This document shows, piece by piece, positions 34,376-45,336 of a stretch of 64,000 bases of DNA. The notes beneath the pieces were generated by a model. That model saw only the letters and a list, made by a program, of their open reading frames with translations. It was not told where the DNA came from and did not search any database. Position 1 is the first letter of the stretch, and every line of letters begins with the position of its first letter. Both the position numbers and the translations under genes were made by a program. The stretch is from Harmothoe impar (lineage: Eukaryota; Annelida; Polychaeta; Phyllodocida; Polynoidae), in the NCBI GenBank assembly GCA_947462335.1, contig OX381704.1, forward strand, positions 28,419,955 to 28,483,954, read 5' to 3'.

Positions 34376-34562
34376 CCGACCCTACCTAGCAAAACAGGGC
34401 CGACCCCTAGAAACTTTTATCCAATTTTGAAAAAAAAAAAGTCGATTTGATTATCCACGAGTATACGTTGTTGTTGTCCAGAGAGTTGGGGCTGAGGTTA
34501 GCGAGTCAATTTTTGACCCTACCTAGCAAAAGAGAGCCGACCCTAGAAATTGTTCAATTTGG
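34376..34562 (+). repeat. Two direct copies of a CCGACCCTACCTAGCAAAA block
   Basis: About 45 bp at 34376-34433 recurs at 34513-34562: both carry GACCCTACCTAGCAAAA, a GGCCGACC or GAGCCGACC core and CCTAGAAA. CCGACCTACCTACCTAG follows near 34603, and similar GACCCTAACCC words occur at 25.5 kb. Possibly a degraded dispersed repeat. No terminal structure was found. Confidence 0.65.
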
Positions 34563-34808
34563 CTACTTTTCAAGCCAAAGTAAAAAAAAAGAAGGAAAAA
34601 CTCCGACCTACCTACCTAGATTTTCAGACTATGCAACCTGAAACACACTCTTTTTTTGGGCCCTATTCTCTTTTTCTTCTTTTATTTTTTTGCTACAGAC
34701 TCGTTCTTAGGGCTCGAGAATTGTAGAAAAGAGAAAAAAATAGGCCCGGTATACTATCTTGTATTCATAGGTCCTGCACTTAGATCAAAATTACCCTATT
34801 AAAGCAAT

Positions 34809-34810
<2 letters not shown>

Positions 34811-34858
<48 letters not shown>

Positions 34859-34931
34859 TGTGTGTATGTGTGTGTGTGTGTCTGGTGTCTGTGTCTGTGT
34901 GTTTGTGTGTGTGTGTGGGGGGGGGGGGGGG
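34811..34931. repeat. Compound microsatellite (AG)n-(TG)n-G15
   Basis: AG repeats 34811-34856, then interrupted TG repeats to 34916, then fifteen G to 34931. The Ser-Leu frame across it is an artefact. Confidence 0.97.
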
Positions 34932-37337
34932 TGAACATAATGTAGCGAGCGATGGTTATGGGAAATTGGATTTGAGTATGGGTGCTGCATGTACAGTAAA
35001 GTTGCGCAAATAAATTATCTTCTCTGCACGTTTAAACCATTGTCTTGTAAAAGTCCAATCATCCCTCCCCCACCCCAGAGAGGGCACGTGGTGTTGGGGA
35101 TGCCACTATGAGTAGAGAAACTCAACTAGCTGCTACCTAATCAATTCAGACAGCGTCATTCCTGCAATTCAATATCTAATAAGCTGCAATGTTCCACACC
35201 AGCTGGTTGTCCCACCGCAGTCCTACATATCTACACCAATTATGCTGTCCAATTTCTTTAACTGAAAATTATCCAGGTGCTACGATAAGATGTCTATATC
35301 TTCTCGCCCCACCACCCCCAACCCCCATCAGTATCGGCAGTTAAATTGTGCTGATATTTAATATCATTGCTAGACCTTGTCACCGTTGCTATATGTTTAC
35401 AGGTAGATCTGTCTTTCTGATGCCAACCGTCCACCTGGATAACTATATCAATCCGATTTAGACATACATTCCCTATATCATACACAACCTTATACAGCCC
35501 AATGGACTTAATTGCATACATATATGCATGTGTTCATCGAACTAACAAGGACCATGATTGTACCATTAGGTCATTACAGACATAATCATTCGTAGTGATC
35601 TGTGCGAATGTCGGGTAAGGTCACTCAGAGCAACCTAAGCTCTTCAGGGGTTATATAAGAAAGTTAACATCTTCCATGGAATCAATTATGTAGTCATCTA
35701 CAGTCTTTGCGAAACGTGCAGGACAGTGGCAATGCCACTGGTCCAGCAGATTCACAAGTGTAGCAGGACCGAATGTCCAGTCACATGTTGGGCTTTTCTG
35801 AACTAAGAGAATTCAGTTGGGCTTCTAAAGCTGAAATGTGTGTCATGCTGTGAAAATCTATATAATTATCTATCCTGATTTGGCCATAAATGGTTACAAA
35901 TGAAATGTATTTCTAATAGAAAAAACTATTCTATACTAATAATGCAGAAATTGTCAGATATGTGGCTATCCTCCAAAAATGTAGCCGTTCCTTCAGCATT
36001 GAAAATTTGCAGGACCGAATGTCCTGTGGGATGAAAATGTTTTCGCCAAGACTGCATCTAAATAAAATTTTATTCACCCATAGTGTATGCTAAAAATAAC
36101 TAGCGTACCTGAGCAGTAGAATAGACTTACAGTACATATTATGGAATATGTCGGTTCCTGTACTATGACATCACACTAGTGCACTGCAGAACCACCTTCC
36201 AGACCCTCACAATAAACTGGCTTGGTGCTCATAAATCTCAAGTACATTGTTACCCGCGGCACTGTTACAAGACAGGCACGTATTCAAGATTTATTTTTTA
36301 TTGCTCAATGCATATTTCAAGACTCCCTACCCCCGGTTTCCATGACAACCCTGTAGAAAATGTCATATGTGCCAATTTTCTGCTTACATTCCAAATATAG
36401 AATATTATCATCAAATATGGAATAATTCTCCATAAAAGGTCACCCTAAACCATTGGGTCTATATTTTCCCACTATTCTGCCATTCTGATGCCCACTGGTG
36501 GCCAAAACTTGAACTACACCCCTCCCAAAGCTGGTTCTCTCAGGACGGGTCACATAAATCAAAATCCTGTAATTTACATATGGCCCAATACTATATATGC
36601 GTTACAATACCTATTTTAAACTGTTGTACATAACCCCAGAATACAGTATCCATGTTTAACCATCCATTGAACAAACTATAGTGTTCACTGTGGTATTTAG
36701 ACCCGGTTTGAGGGTAAACAAAAAACGGTCTGATAGTATTAAACATGTTTGATATTGTCGGAGGGACGTCTCCGATGGTCAACAAAGCAGCCCCCAAATC
36801 AGGTTTGTTGAAAGGGCCGCTGTATCTATATACTAAGTAGTAAACATTGATTCATGGGGCCATACATCAAAGCATGACTGATGGGTCAAAGTGACATTAA
36901 TTATGTCGTTATCCTAGCTACCCTGCTACCCAATAAACATGTATCAGCCTCCCAAAAGCACTGCCCACCTCCTGTTGTTCATGCCACCCCCTACCTGCCA
37001 CCCACCCATGATCCCCCCTCCCCCATCCCATTCACTCTCCCTCTATCCTAGCAATTGCATTGTATACGCCATTAACACACCCCTAGTCTCATGTCATTGT
37101 AGGTCAGTAACACACGCAGTTATCACTTTCTCACCAGTCAAATGCACCCAACTAATTCTATGGCCATCGTTATTATACCCGACGTCCCATCATCTCGATG
37201 CCAACCCATTTACAGCGATAACAATGAAAGGGTCGGCGGGGGGCCAGCGGAATGCTACTGCGTTGCATAATGCATTTTGTCGGCGAGATGGACGAGTTAT
37301 CGTGTGATATAATGAGAGTGAGAGCTAGGGTATGTTA
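34932..37337. other. Non-coding, nothing recognised
   Basis: AT-rich for 2.4 kb with no supported gene. GCAGGACCGAATGTCC occurs twice (about 35762 and 36010), and a small hairpin around GTGGCAATGCCAC lies near 35727. Coding capacity is low on both strands. Confidence 0.4.
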
Positions 37338-37346
37338 GAGCAGCTC
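37338..37346 (+). promoter_or_regulatory. GAGCAGCTC motif copy
   Basis: Exact copy in the context TAGAGCAGCTCCC. One of only two plus-orientation copies to the right of the Kv gene. Confidence 0.5.
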
Positions 37347-37624
37347 CCTCATCATGATAATTGACCTTGTCCCACATCTACGTACTGTGGAGGTCGCGTG
37401 TAGCTTCCTGCTAGAACAGTAGCACAGGTATGACCACAATGGCCGAGGAGGTGGGAAGGCAAGGCTGATTATAACTCAATGGGTGAGAGCGATGGTTTAC
37501 TTGCCTATATCGAGATGGGAATGATATACATGTTGTTTGATATATCCTACAATTATGCAATTGTGCGCTGATCGGAGCTAATTGCTATGGTTTTTTACAT
37601 TCCCCAGATCAGATAGTTATGGGT

Positions 37625-37666
37625 CATTCCAGGAAACAAATGATATTACATGTAATTTCCTGGAAT
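37625..37666. promoter_or_regulatory. Inverted STAT-like dyad
   Basis: CATTCCAGGAAA and TTTCCTGGAATG are exact inverted repeats about 19 bp apart. Each contains the TTCCNGGAA palindrome bound by STAT-family factors. The surroundings are non-coding and the target gene is unknown. Confidence 0.4.
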
Positions 37667-39271
37667 GAATATCATGACTTAGAGTGTAAGCTGATATTCT
37701 TTGTCTTGCAATGCATCTGTTATTACAGAGTCGTTTATTGGGACAGGAAATTGCCTATAATTAAGCAACAGCCTATATATCGAGGCCACAGTCTCTATAC
37801 TCTCTCTGACGATGGAGTACATAAAGATGCAGGTTACACAATGGAATAATGCACATAGCCCCAGGGACAGACTTATTCCCATTGACAGCTTTCAGAGAGT
37901 ATACACTATAGGGAAATTCTAAGGTGCACCGGATCTCATTATCACCATTATTTCACATATAGGACAAGTACGTCTTATATAACACTAAGAATTGTATAAT
38001 GATACATTCCCTACTCATTGACAGTCGTTACTTATTTATCAACACATTGTTGCCATAGTTCGGCGATAATTGTATACCCCGGTATGCATTAAATATACTG
38101 AGTCAGCGTGCCACATTTATTATAATGTTAGGTATAATGCAACATCTACTTGCACGAGCGCACGAACGTTCTCTTCCCCTTCCCCTGTATTTCAAATTGC
38201 ATGGAATTTGAGATTTAAATATCCAAAAGCTTGAACCATGGAATACATCCATAATATAACACATACCATACGAAATTACCCTTCTGGGTGTTTGCATCTT
38301 TAATTTATGCTTCAAATACAACTTTGGTGCAGTATTGTGTTTTTATCAGGCTTTGACTGTGATACAAATGCAGGCACCAAGTGGTATACTGTACACCCTA
38401 TACCGGTTTGTCCTATAAACAATGCGGACTATTGATTTAGGGGCTAGTTGTGGGTGCGGCCTTAAGCTATGTAGAGCATTGCCGTGGGTGGGGCACAAAG
38501 GCATTTAGATACACACCGATATTCCATTTAGATGCATTGAAATATATACGTGCATATCACGCAATCATATTAACTTAATGCTAAAATCGTGCCACGGTAG
38601 GAAGGGCTGTAAGTTGCATGGTCGAGTACACCGGTAGGCAGGCATTCATTGAACATAACCTGTGATATTTCCGGTATAGTATAGTGGGTAGTGGGAAGGA
38701 TACTGTTATGGATCCAGGTGGTTTCTTTAGCTATAGGTATAACAAGACTGATGGAGGGCAAGGGTGATAGCAAGGCCTGCATCCAAATTTGGTGTCTCCG
38801 TAACAGTTATTTTTAATCTTTAATGTGGGACAGCCGTATACTATAGTATCCCCGATGACAGGAGGAACAAGGTCCGTCCTAGGAGGGCCGGCCGTGGAAG
38901 ATTCCCCCCATCTATGGAGGTCACCTTGCTGGGCAATGCCCATTTAGGTGTCATATTGCCAAGTCCTTTATGGCAACAATACATTCCGCAAAAATGCCCA
39001 CTCTCTGCAAACCACCATCCAATACCATCAATCGAACGGCCCATCGCCAAGCCCGCCGTTCCTTCACGATTTTTCTCCATCTTTTGCTGATATATCTTGG
39101 CGGGCCGCAAGGGAAGACGCCTATGTAATACGAAATGACAACAAAGGGAGGGGTGCTGGAGGAAGGGTGGGTGCATGAGGGTGGGCATCTGGGGGAGGAA
39201 AGGGAAGGACTGAGGGGGAGCCGAGCCGACCTCTCTGTTGTCTGACTGGGGAGATATTTTGGAACTTGTCT
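37667..39271. other. Non-coding, nothing recognised
   Basis: No supported gene. The 188-codon minus frame 38841-39407 is low in recognisable features, runs into the motif minisatellite and is not called. Confidence 0.4.
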
Positions 39272-39400
39272 GAGCTGCTCGCCTTTCTATGGGAGTGCTC
39301 GCATTGGTATGGGAGCTGCTCACCTTGGTATATATGTGACTGCTCTCCGTGGTATGAGACTGCCCGCATTGGTGGGGGGCTGCTCGCCTTAATGGGTAGC
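39272..39400 (-). repeat. Minisatellite built on the GAGCAGCTC motif, about 6 units
   Basis: Units of 20-24 bp have the plan GAGCTGCTCGCCTTGGTATG (plus strand). Two are exact motif copies (39272-39280, 39313-39321) and others have decayed to GAGTGCTCGC, GACTGCTCTC, GACTGCCCGC and GGCTGCTCGCC. The 9-mer is the best-kept part of each unit. Confidence 0.75.
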
Positions 39401-39419
39401 GGGTCATTTGGTATATACT

Positions 39420-39441
39420 GTATTATCACTAGTGATAATAC
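39420..39441. other. 22-bp perfect palindrome
   Basis: The half-site GTATTATCACT is followed by its exact complement, immediately after the motif minisatellite. It could be a dimer-binding site or a small cruciform. Confidence 0.6.
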
Positions 39442-39642
39442 CAATAGTATGTGACTCTTCCCCTCCCTGTATGATATTATTATGTGGCTATGTGATCTGC
39501 GTTTTTATGGAAATTCATTGGAACCGTTAAACTTGTCTGGAAATACCTCGAGGTTACCGAAGAGTAAGTTTTTAATGTATTGCTGGGTGTATTTGGGGGC
39601 GTGTCAGGTACTGCTCACATATACTGAGCTGGAATCCACCCG

Positions 39643-39673
39643 GAGCTGCTCACTGATCTCGTGGGAGCTGCTC
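39643..39673 (-). promoter_or_regulatory. Two direct GAGCAGCTC motif copies
   Basis: Exact copies at 39643-39651 and 39665-39673, both on the minus strand and 22 bp apart (about two helical turns). Degraded copies CTGCTCAC (about 39611) and GGCTGTTTAGAGC (about 39686) flank them. Confidence 0.55.
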
Positions 39674-41256
39674 AGAGCTTCATGGGGCTGTTTAGAGCCG
39701 ATATAATAGTGCGGGGTCAGGACAACCAGGTCCCACCGCCATCAGACGAAGCCCTACCTCTGGCGGCAAGGTCCGGAGAGAAGACCCGCGCGGCTGGTGA
39801 TCTGTTACTGAACATTAAAACCCCATTAGGATCCCTCCTCAGGGCCTTATCATAACACGTGGCACCCCTTGCCCTAGCTCCCCCTCGAGTCCCACACCTT
39901 ACAACAACCGCCACTTTATGGGCAAAAAGAAGATTTACTTCCATCGGTCATCAAGGTTATATGGGGTTCTAATAAACAAACCAGTTTGTAGTACTGATCG
40001 GAGATGGCTTTGCTAGGCTTTCTAAGCACACACATGGAGCAGGCTTTATAAGTCACGGTGGTGAGCTATAGCACAGAAGAAATATGGCTCAATATTACCC
40101 ACGTCAACTGCTGCAGGCAGTATACCGTATATATACCTGGCATGGCACATACATGTGCCATTTATGAAAAACCAACAAGAAGAGTGATATTACCCGATGG
40201 CGTGACATTGCACACTTGGCTGATGGTGGAGGTAGGCGCCCTACAGGAGGAGCATGCCCTCCTGCTCCAGTACACTGGTCGGGCCATAAAGTGTAATGTG
40301 GCTCATCAGGCGGCATTAGGTGTTTGAGGGAGGGCTGACTCCCACTAACAAGACCCGTTTGCTGCTGCCGCCGGCCGACAGTCGCCTTCCACAGCCCTCA
40401 TCTAATGCTGACCCACTTTCACCTCTTTACACTTTGATCTAGCCCGGACATTTTAGTGGACCCGGGGTCACATCGTAAAAGCTGTCCACTATAGTGCAGA
40501 TCTATAGGCCTGCTGGACTACTAGTATAATCTGCTGCTCACTAGATGCCCTAGATACCTGAGAGACCTCCTCTATCTCTCTGTCTATACTAAACAGCTTC
40601 TAGCGAGTCCATTCCAGCCTCTTGCTGGTCATGTTTGATCCAGCTTAGGCTATGGGGATGTTTATAGGTATTTTATGATATTGGATCTTTCTACTGAACA
40701 CCTGCCATCAAACACCAGCCACTCGCAACCATCCGTTTTCTGAACAACCCTACTTGCCTAATGCACAAGAATTCTGGGTTAATCGCAGGTTTGAAATTAG
40801 ATCATGTCTAAAGTGGGTGACTGCCTCGTTATTGCTGACTCCACTTGTTGCAACCCAGCTATTCATTAGATGCCACACAGCATTGTCGTACCTGCTCGTT
40901 CCTAATGGATTTGGCAGTATATACACATGCATCACGTTATTCATTGACTACACCCATTATTACTGCTTTCTATAGGGGCTCAACTCTAGCCCTGTTACAC
41001 ATCCCTCTCTTTACCCACCAATCCCCACCCACCGTACAGTCAGTGACCTCTGTAGTAGGTAGTCAGTGTCGTCATGCAGAACCACAGACATCCTGATCAG
41101 CTTTGCCACAGGGGTCGATTCCAAGGCTGGTCGATGGAACCCAATGCGGCTTCTGCGCAACTGAAGGTCTCAAACTTTGGGCAATGGGCCAAGCGCCCCA
41201 GGCTTGCTGCTACCTAGGCCGTGCACCCTGTGTCGGTAATGCCATCAGGGGTTGGG
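39674..41256. other. Non-coding, nothing recognised
   Basis: No supported gene. Several 60-90 codon frames exist, such as 40058-40327 plus, with no recognisable domain. Confidence 0.4.
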
Positions 41257-41265
41257 GAGCTGCTC
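41257..41265 (-). promoter_or_regulatory. GAGCAGCTC motif copy
   Basis: Exact minus-strand copy in a GC-richer stretch. Further CTGCTC words follow within 25 bp. Confidence 0.5.
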
Positions 41266-41720
41266 CAACTGCTCTAACCTGCTCGGCCTCAGAGACCCTA
41301 CTGCCCCCTAACCCCACCCCCCATACATGCCCATACACCCCTACCCCCTCCAACACAGACGAGGTAACATAACAGGTTATCGACCAGCGTTATCCTGGAG
41401 GTGGCGGGGGTACCTTTTATTGTCCAATTAGTCGTATTGATTAGGCATGAAGCCAACGTGGAAAAGCAGCCTTTGCAGCCTTACAATTAACGATTTATGT
41501 CTCTTCGCCAGAGCTTGGTGAAGCGATGGCACCATATCCTCATAGCCTGAGAAGCCCCATTAAGTCTATAGTGGTTTTGTATTTATAGCTGTTGGTTGCT
41601 TTGTGGTGACGGTTTTCTGGCCTTAGTACCAGTATATACCACTGTAAAACGGAGAAACAGGTAAAATAAGGGGGTTGCAGTGGATGGTATTGTACTAATA
41701 TTATGCTGTAGAATATGATA
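41266..41720. other. Non-coding spacer
   Basis: Nothing recognised before the compound element. Confidence 0.4.
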
Positions 41721-42075
41721 CCAGGAAGCCGTTTCACCGTATCATACGGAGGGTCCGTATGACGTTTTTTTGCGTTTCAGTTCATTTTTGCGTTTCAGCT
41801 CAACATGTCCGCATCTTACGGAAAAAGATACGGCCGCCGTATGTACATACGGCCGGCCGTATGTACATACGGCCATAATTGCGTTTCTGTTCAACATACG
41901 GAGCAAGAAAAAAACGTATCTTTGGCGTATTTAGTACAAGATATACGGAGGGGTAGGGGGGGGGGTGCTATGTTGAAAACAGGACATATACCCTGTTTTT
42001 TAGGGCCGTATGTCTCTTTTGTGCGCCGTATGTGGTATTTATGCTCCGTATGTTGGTACGGGATGTGGTGTACAT

Positions 42076-42213
42076 GAGGAAGTGGTAGGGGTTGTGAGGA
42101 AGTGGTAGGGGTTGTTAGGAAATGGTAGGGGTCGTGAGGAAATGGTAGGGGCCGTGAGGAAATGGTAGGGGCCGTGAGAAAATGGTAGGGGCCTTGAGGA
42201 GATGGTAGGAGCC
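42076..42213 (+). repeat. 20-bp minisatellite, 7 units
   Basis: Seven 20-bp units of the type GAGGAAATGGTAGGGGCCGT with no length change. Two to three inverted copies of the unit lie at about 42855-42902, inside the same element. Confidence 0.93.
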
Positions 42214-42450
42214 ACTACTACCATTTCGTCACCACTACAGCCAGCTCTGTACTCTGTTGTCTACCACCGTTTATACACAAGGAGTCTGTGGGCAAAGTTT
42301 CAGCTCTGTAGGGCCATTATTTACCGAGCTACAGAAGAAAAGACATTTTTGGGTATAATTTCGTTGAAAATCAATTTTTTTAATTTATCTTTTTTTAATT
42401 ATAAAGGTAGAAGTTGGACTTTACTTATCTATTCATTAAAACAATCATAG
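42197..42450 (+). repeat. Inverted unit, left copy
   Basis: Order along the plus strand: CCACTACTACCATTTCG, CAGCCAGCTCTGTACT, TTGTCTACCACC, ACACAAGGAGTCTGTGGGC, GAGCTACAGAAGAAAAGAC, then AGAAGTTGGACTTTACTTA. It is the partner of 42795-43090, which carries the same blocks on the other strand but in a permuted order. Confidence 0.8.
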
Positions 42451-42794
42451 AGACATTTTTTTACATATATATGTGCACTTTAAAAAGGGAGAAGGGAGGT
42501 GGGGGACTATACTAGCTTACAGAAAAATGGTTTAGATCCACATGACCTCCAACACAAGGCTTGCGATCTCCATTACCTTATATATATATGAGAGGAGTTG
42601 AGGCCAGCTTGACTTAGCCTCTAGGTGGCAGCACCAACACAGCCCGGAATATCCATCCACACAGGTGCAAAACCTCTTGAGTGCTAACATTTCAACTACT
42701 ACAAAGTACAGCATAGATACAAGCCATACGGGTAGCCAAGCATATATATATTCGCTCAGAAATCCTAACAGAAAGATGTATCACAGCCCTAGAT

Positions 42795-43090
42795 GGTGGT
42801 AGACAACACAGTACAGAGCTGGCTGTAGTGGTGACGAAATGGTAGTAGTGGCTCCTACCATTTCCTCATGGCCCCTACCATTTTCTCACGGCCCCTACCA
42901 TGGCCCTAGAATTATTTTAATGGGTAAATAAGTTCAGTCCAACTTCTACCTTCATGATAAAAAATAAAATAAAAGATTATATGGATTTTGGGAGAAATTA
43001 CATTAAAAAGAGTCTTTTCTTCCATAACTCGGTAAATAATGGCCCTACAGAGCTGAAACTTTGCCCACAGACTCCTTGTGTTTAAACAGG
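42795..43090 (-). repeat. Inverted unit, right copy, circularly permuted
   Basis: Shares blocks with 42197-42450 in the opposite orientation, but the junctions differ. Here the GTGGTAGACAACACAGTACAG to CTACCATTTCC part comes before, not after, the GTCCAACTTCTACC to ACAAGGAGT part. That arrangement is expected if both copies came from a tandem array or a circular intermediate. Confidence 0.7.
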
Positions 43091-43529
43091 CAATAGCTAT
43101 CAGAGTACAGAGGTGCCTTTCCCGACCTTTTCTATCTCTTCCCCGACCTATCCTGTCCCTTCCCAAACCTCTCCTGTCCCTCCCCTGTCTCTTCCCCTAA
43201 CATACGGACCCTATATATACCCTCCCCAGCCTACCTCCGTATGTTGCTACATATTATGACGTCACAGAGGGAATTCCCTAGGGGTTTCCCGGAATGTAGA
43301 CTGGTTTTTGCATATTTTTGTAAAAGGGACAGGTGACAATGTCCGTATGTTGAGAGGGCCGTATGTTGGATGCCGTATGTTGATATTTTGTAAAAAAAAG
43401 ATACGGAGGGTATACGGAGGACCAACTGAAACAGAAAAAGTACTTTTGGTGTATAATTGCCGCATCTTGACCGCATCTTTCGGCCGTATCTTATATTTTA
43501 TATCAACATACGGTGAAACGCCTTCCAGG

Positions 43530-45242
43530 CATTGTAGTCAACGATTCTGTTCTTTTGGGATTCAAACCTAATTAATATCCTGTTTGTTGTTCTGCTATAA
43601 GGCGGCGGCTAGTGAGCTCATATAGCTGGGATAAGGCAAGGGAAGTGTTACCCAGGGCCCATGAAACTACCATACGTAGGGACGTGTCGGCCATTGGACT
43701 TAAAAACATGACCCCAGTGCCTTCGTATAAAGTTCTCGAAACCTCCGTTCATGAGGCTCTGAAACACCAAACCGTAGACAGTGGAATACTACAGAGCAAC
43801 ATCCAGGTTGCATGCTATAACTATAGAATGGGTCTGGACCAGTAAATCCGACATTGCGACATGCTCTTTTCTTCAAATCGGCATGGATCATTGGCCCTAC
43901 TGACATGGGATATCATATTTCTTTTCATGGGACATAGCCCTTTATTAAAATCAACATGGGTCATGATGATCATTGAGTGACAGAGACATAGGCTATGACC
44001 TTGATTACTCATAATGAGGCACATACACATAACAGCCTAGCACATAGGGAGCTCCGATAGTTCATTACCGATGTAATAGGTGATAACGATATATAACAGT
44101 TGGCTGCCATGCAAGGTGACTGGCGGCGGCGACAACATATGGCTGGCCATGTTTAGACGCCTGTTGTAGCATATCTGCGTTACGTGGCATTGAATGGGGA
44201 GGCCTAAATGTTGCCTGTTGGCCGATGGAAGCTGTCTACGGAGCCGACAGGGCGAGACAGGCAACTGCCAACCGGCTGAGTATAATGGAAGCTTTACGAC
44301 GGAAAACACCCTGTGCAGCATCCCATTACGTTGATCATGTATGCTACATGTATTTACGTTGTCAGCACCCGGTCCTCCTGCTGGAGTTCAGCAGCGAAGT
44401 AAAACGAGTACCACAGACAGTGTTAATGTCCCTGCTCATATTAAATGGTGCTAAACATTGGCTTAATTACTCCAGGGAACTGTGATTTAAAAAAGGAAAG
44501 AAAATATTCAAATTTATCATGTAGCGTGTGATTTGCCCCTGTTATAAGGCCTCCTTTTCAGGGCTTGTTTTTGTATGGCTGGTGTCTACGGAGACCCATA
44601 AAGCCATAACTAATGATTAGCAATTACACCCTGGAGACTGCACGGAGACGCCCACATAATAGTCAGGTGGTGCTGAAAGCGATAGGCGTGTCGTTGACCG
44701 GCGGCAGCAGGGACTGACAAGCCGCTATTGGCGACCACAAGGTGGGAGGACAGGGTATAACACTGGGGGCGGGGAGGAGGTACTGACCATAGGACAGCTT
44801 GCAGGGGAAGGAGGGGTATAGAGGAAGCCCCCCTTAGAGTACTGTCATGGGCGTCTGGGGTGAAGGTGAGGTCAGGGGAGGGCAGCGGCATTGATCAAAC
44901 CAACTCCCTATCCCCACAGCAGGCGGCCACCAATTCCAGCGATACTGGCTAGGTGGTTGAGGGAAGGGGGAGGAGCTTATAATGCGGCTAGAATAGAAGG
45001 GAGACTATTCTGTTGTACAGAGTGGTAGAATGTCTAATACTAAATCTTATTACAGCTCAGTGCGTGTTTAATAAGACGACGTAACTGCATATAGAGGGTG
45101 GTGAGATACAATACAATATGTTGGCTGTATAGCAGTAGATGCCTTTCACAGGGAGGTGAGGAAGTTGGGGAATGGGCAGACAGGAGGTGAGAGTGTGGAG
45201 CGAGAATGTGTGAACAGAGATGTGAAAATCTATCCGGGCGAA

Positions 45243-45246
<4 letters not shown>
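43530..45246. other. Non-coding, nothing recognised
   Basis: No supported gene. Frames 43612-43845 plus (77 codons) and 44225-44485 plus (86 codons) have balanced composition but no recognisable domain. Confidence 0.4.

Positions 45247-45334
<88 letters not shown>
45247..45334. repeat. (TA)n microsatellite, 88 bp
   Basis: Uninterrupted TA dinucleotides. The Tyr-Ile frames through it are artefacts. Confidence 0.97.

Positions 45335-45336
<2 letters not shown>

Larger units (their letters stand above)
41721..43529. mobile_element. 1.8-kb non-autonomous element with CCGTATG words
   Basis: The left end CCAGGAAGCCGTTTCACC and the complement of the right end CCTGGAAGGCGTTTCACC are inverted repeats with two mismatches, and both continue GTAT. 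Both outer zones (41731-42060 and 43195-43515) carry many copies of CCGTATGTTG, ATACGG and CCGCATCTT in both orientations, including a palindromic block at 41830-41875. The centre contains a 20-bp minisatellite and two inverted copies of another unit. No transposase frame is visible. The superfamily is unclear because the target duplication cannot be resolved. Confidence 0.8.

Noticed and set aside
38841..39407. 188-codon minus-strand frame
   Set aside because: His/Pro/Ser-rich, runs into the motif minisatellite and has no domain signature.
41721..43529. LTR retrotransposon
   Set aside because: The ends are inverted, not direct, repeats, and no gag/pol frame or primer-binding site is present.
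43545..43575. B-box-like GGTTTGAATCCC on the minus strand
   Set aside because: No A box upstream on that strand; probably chance.
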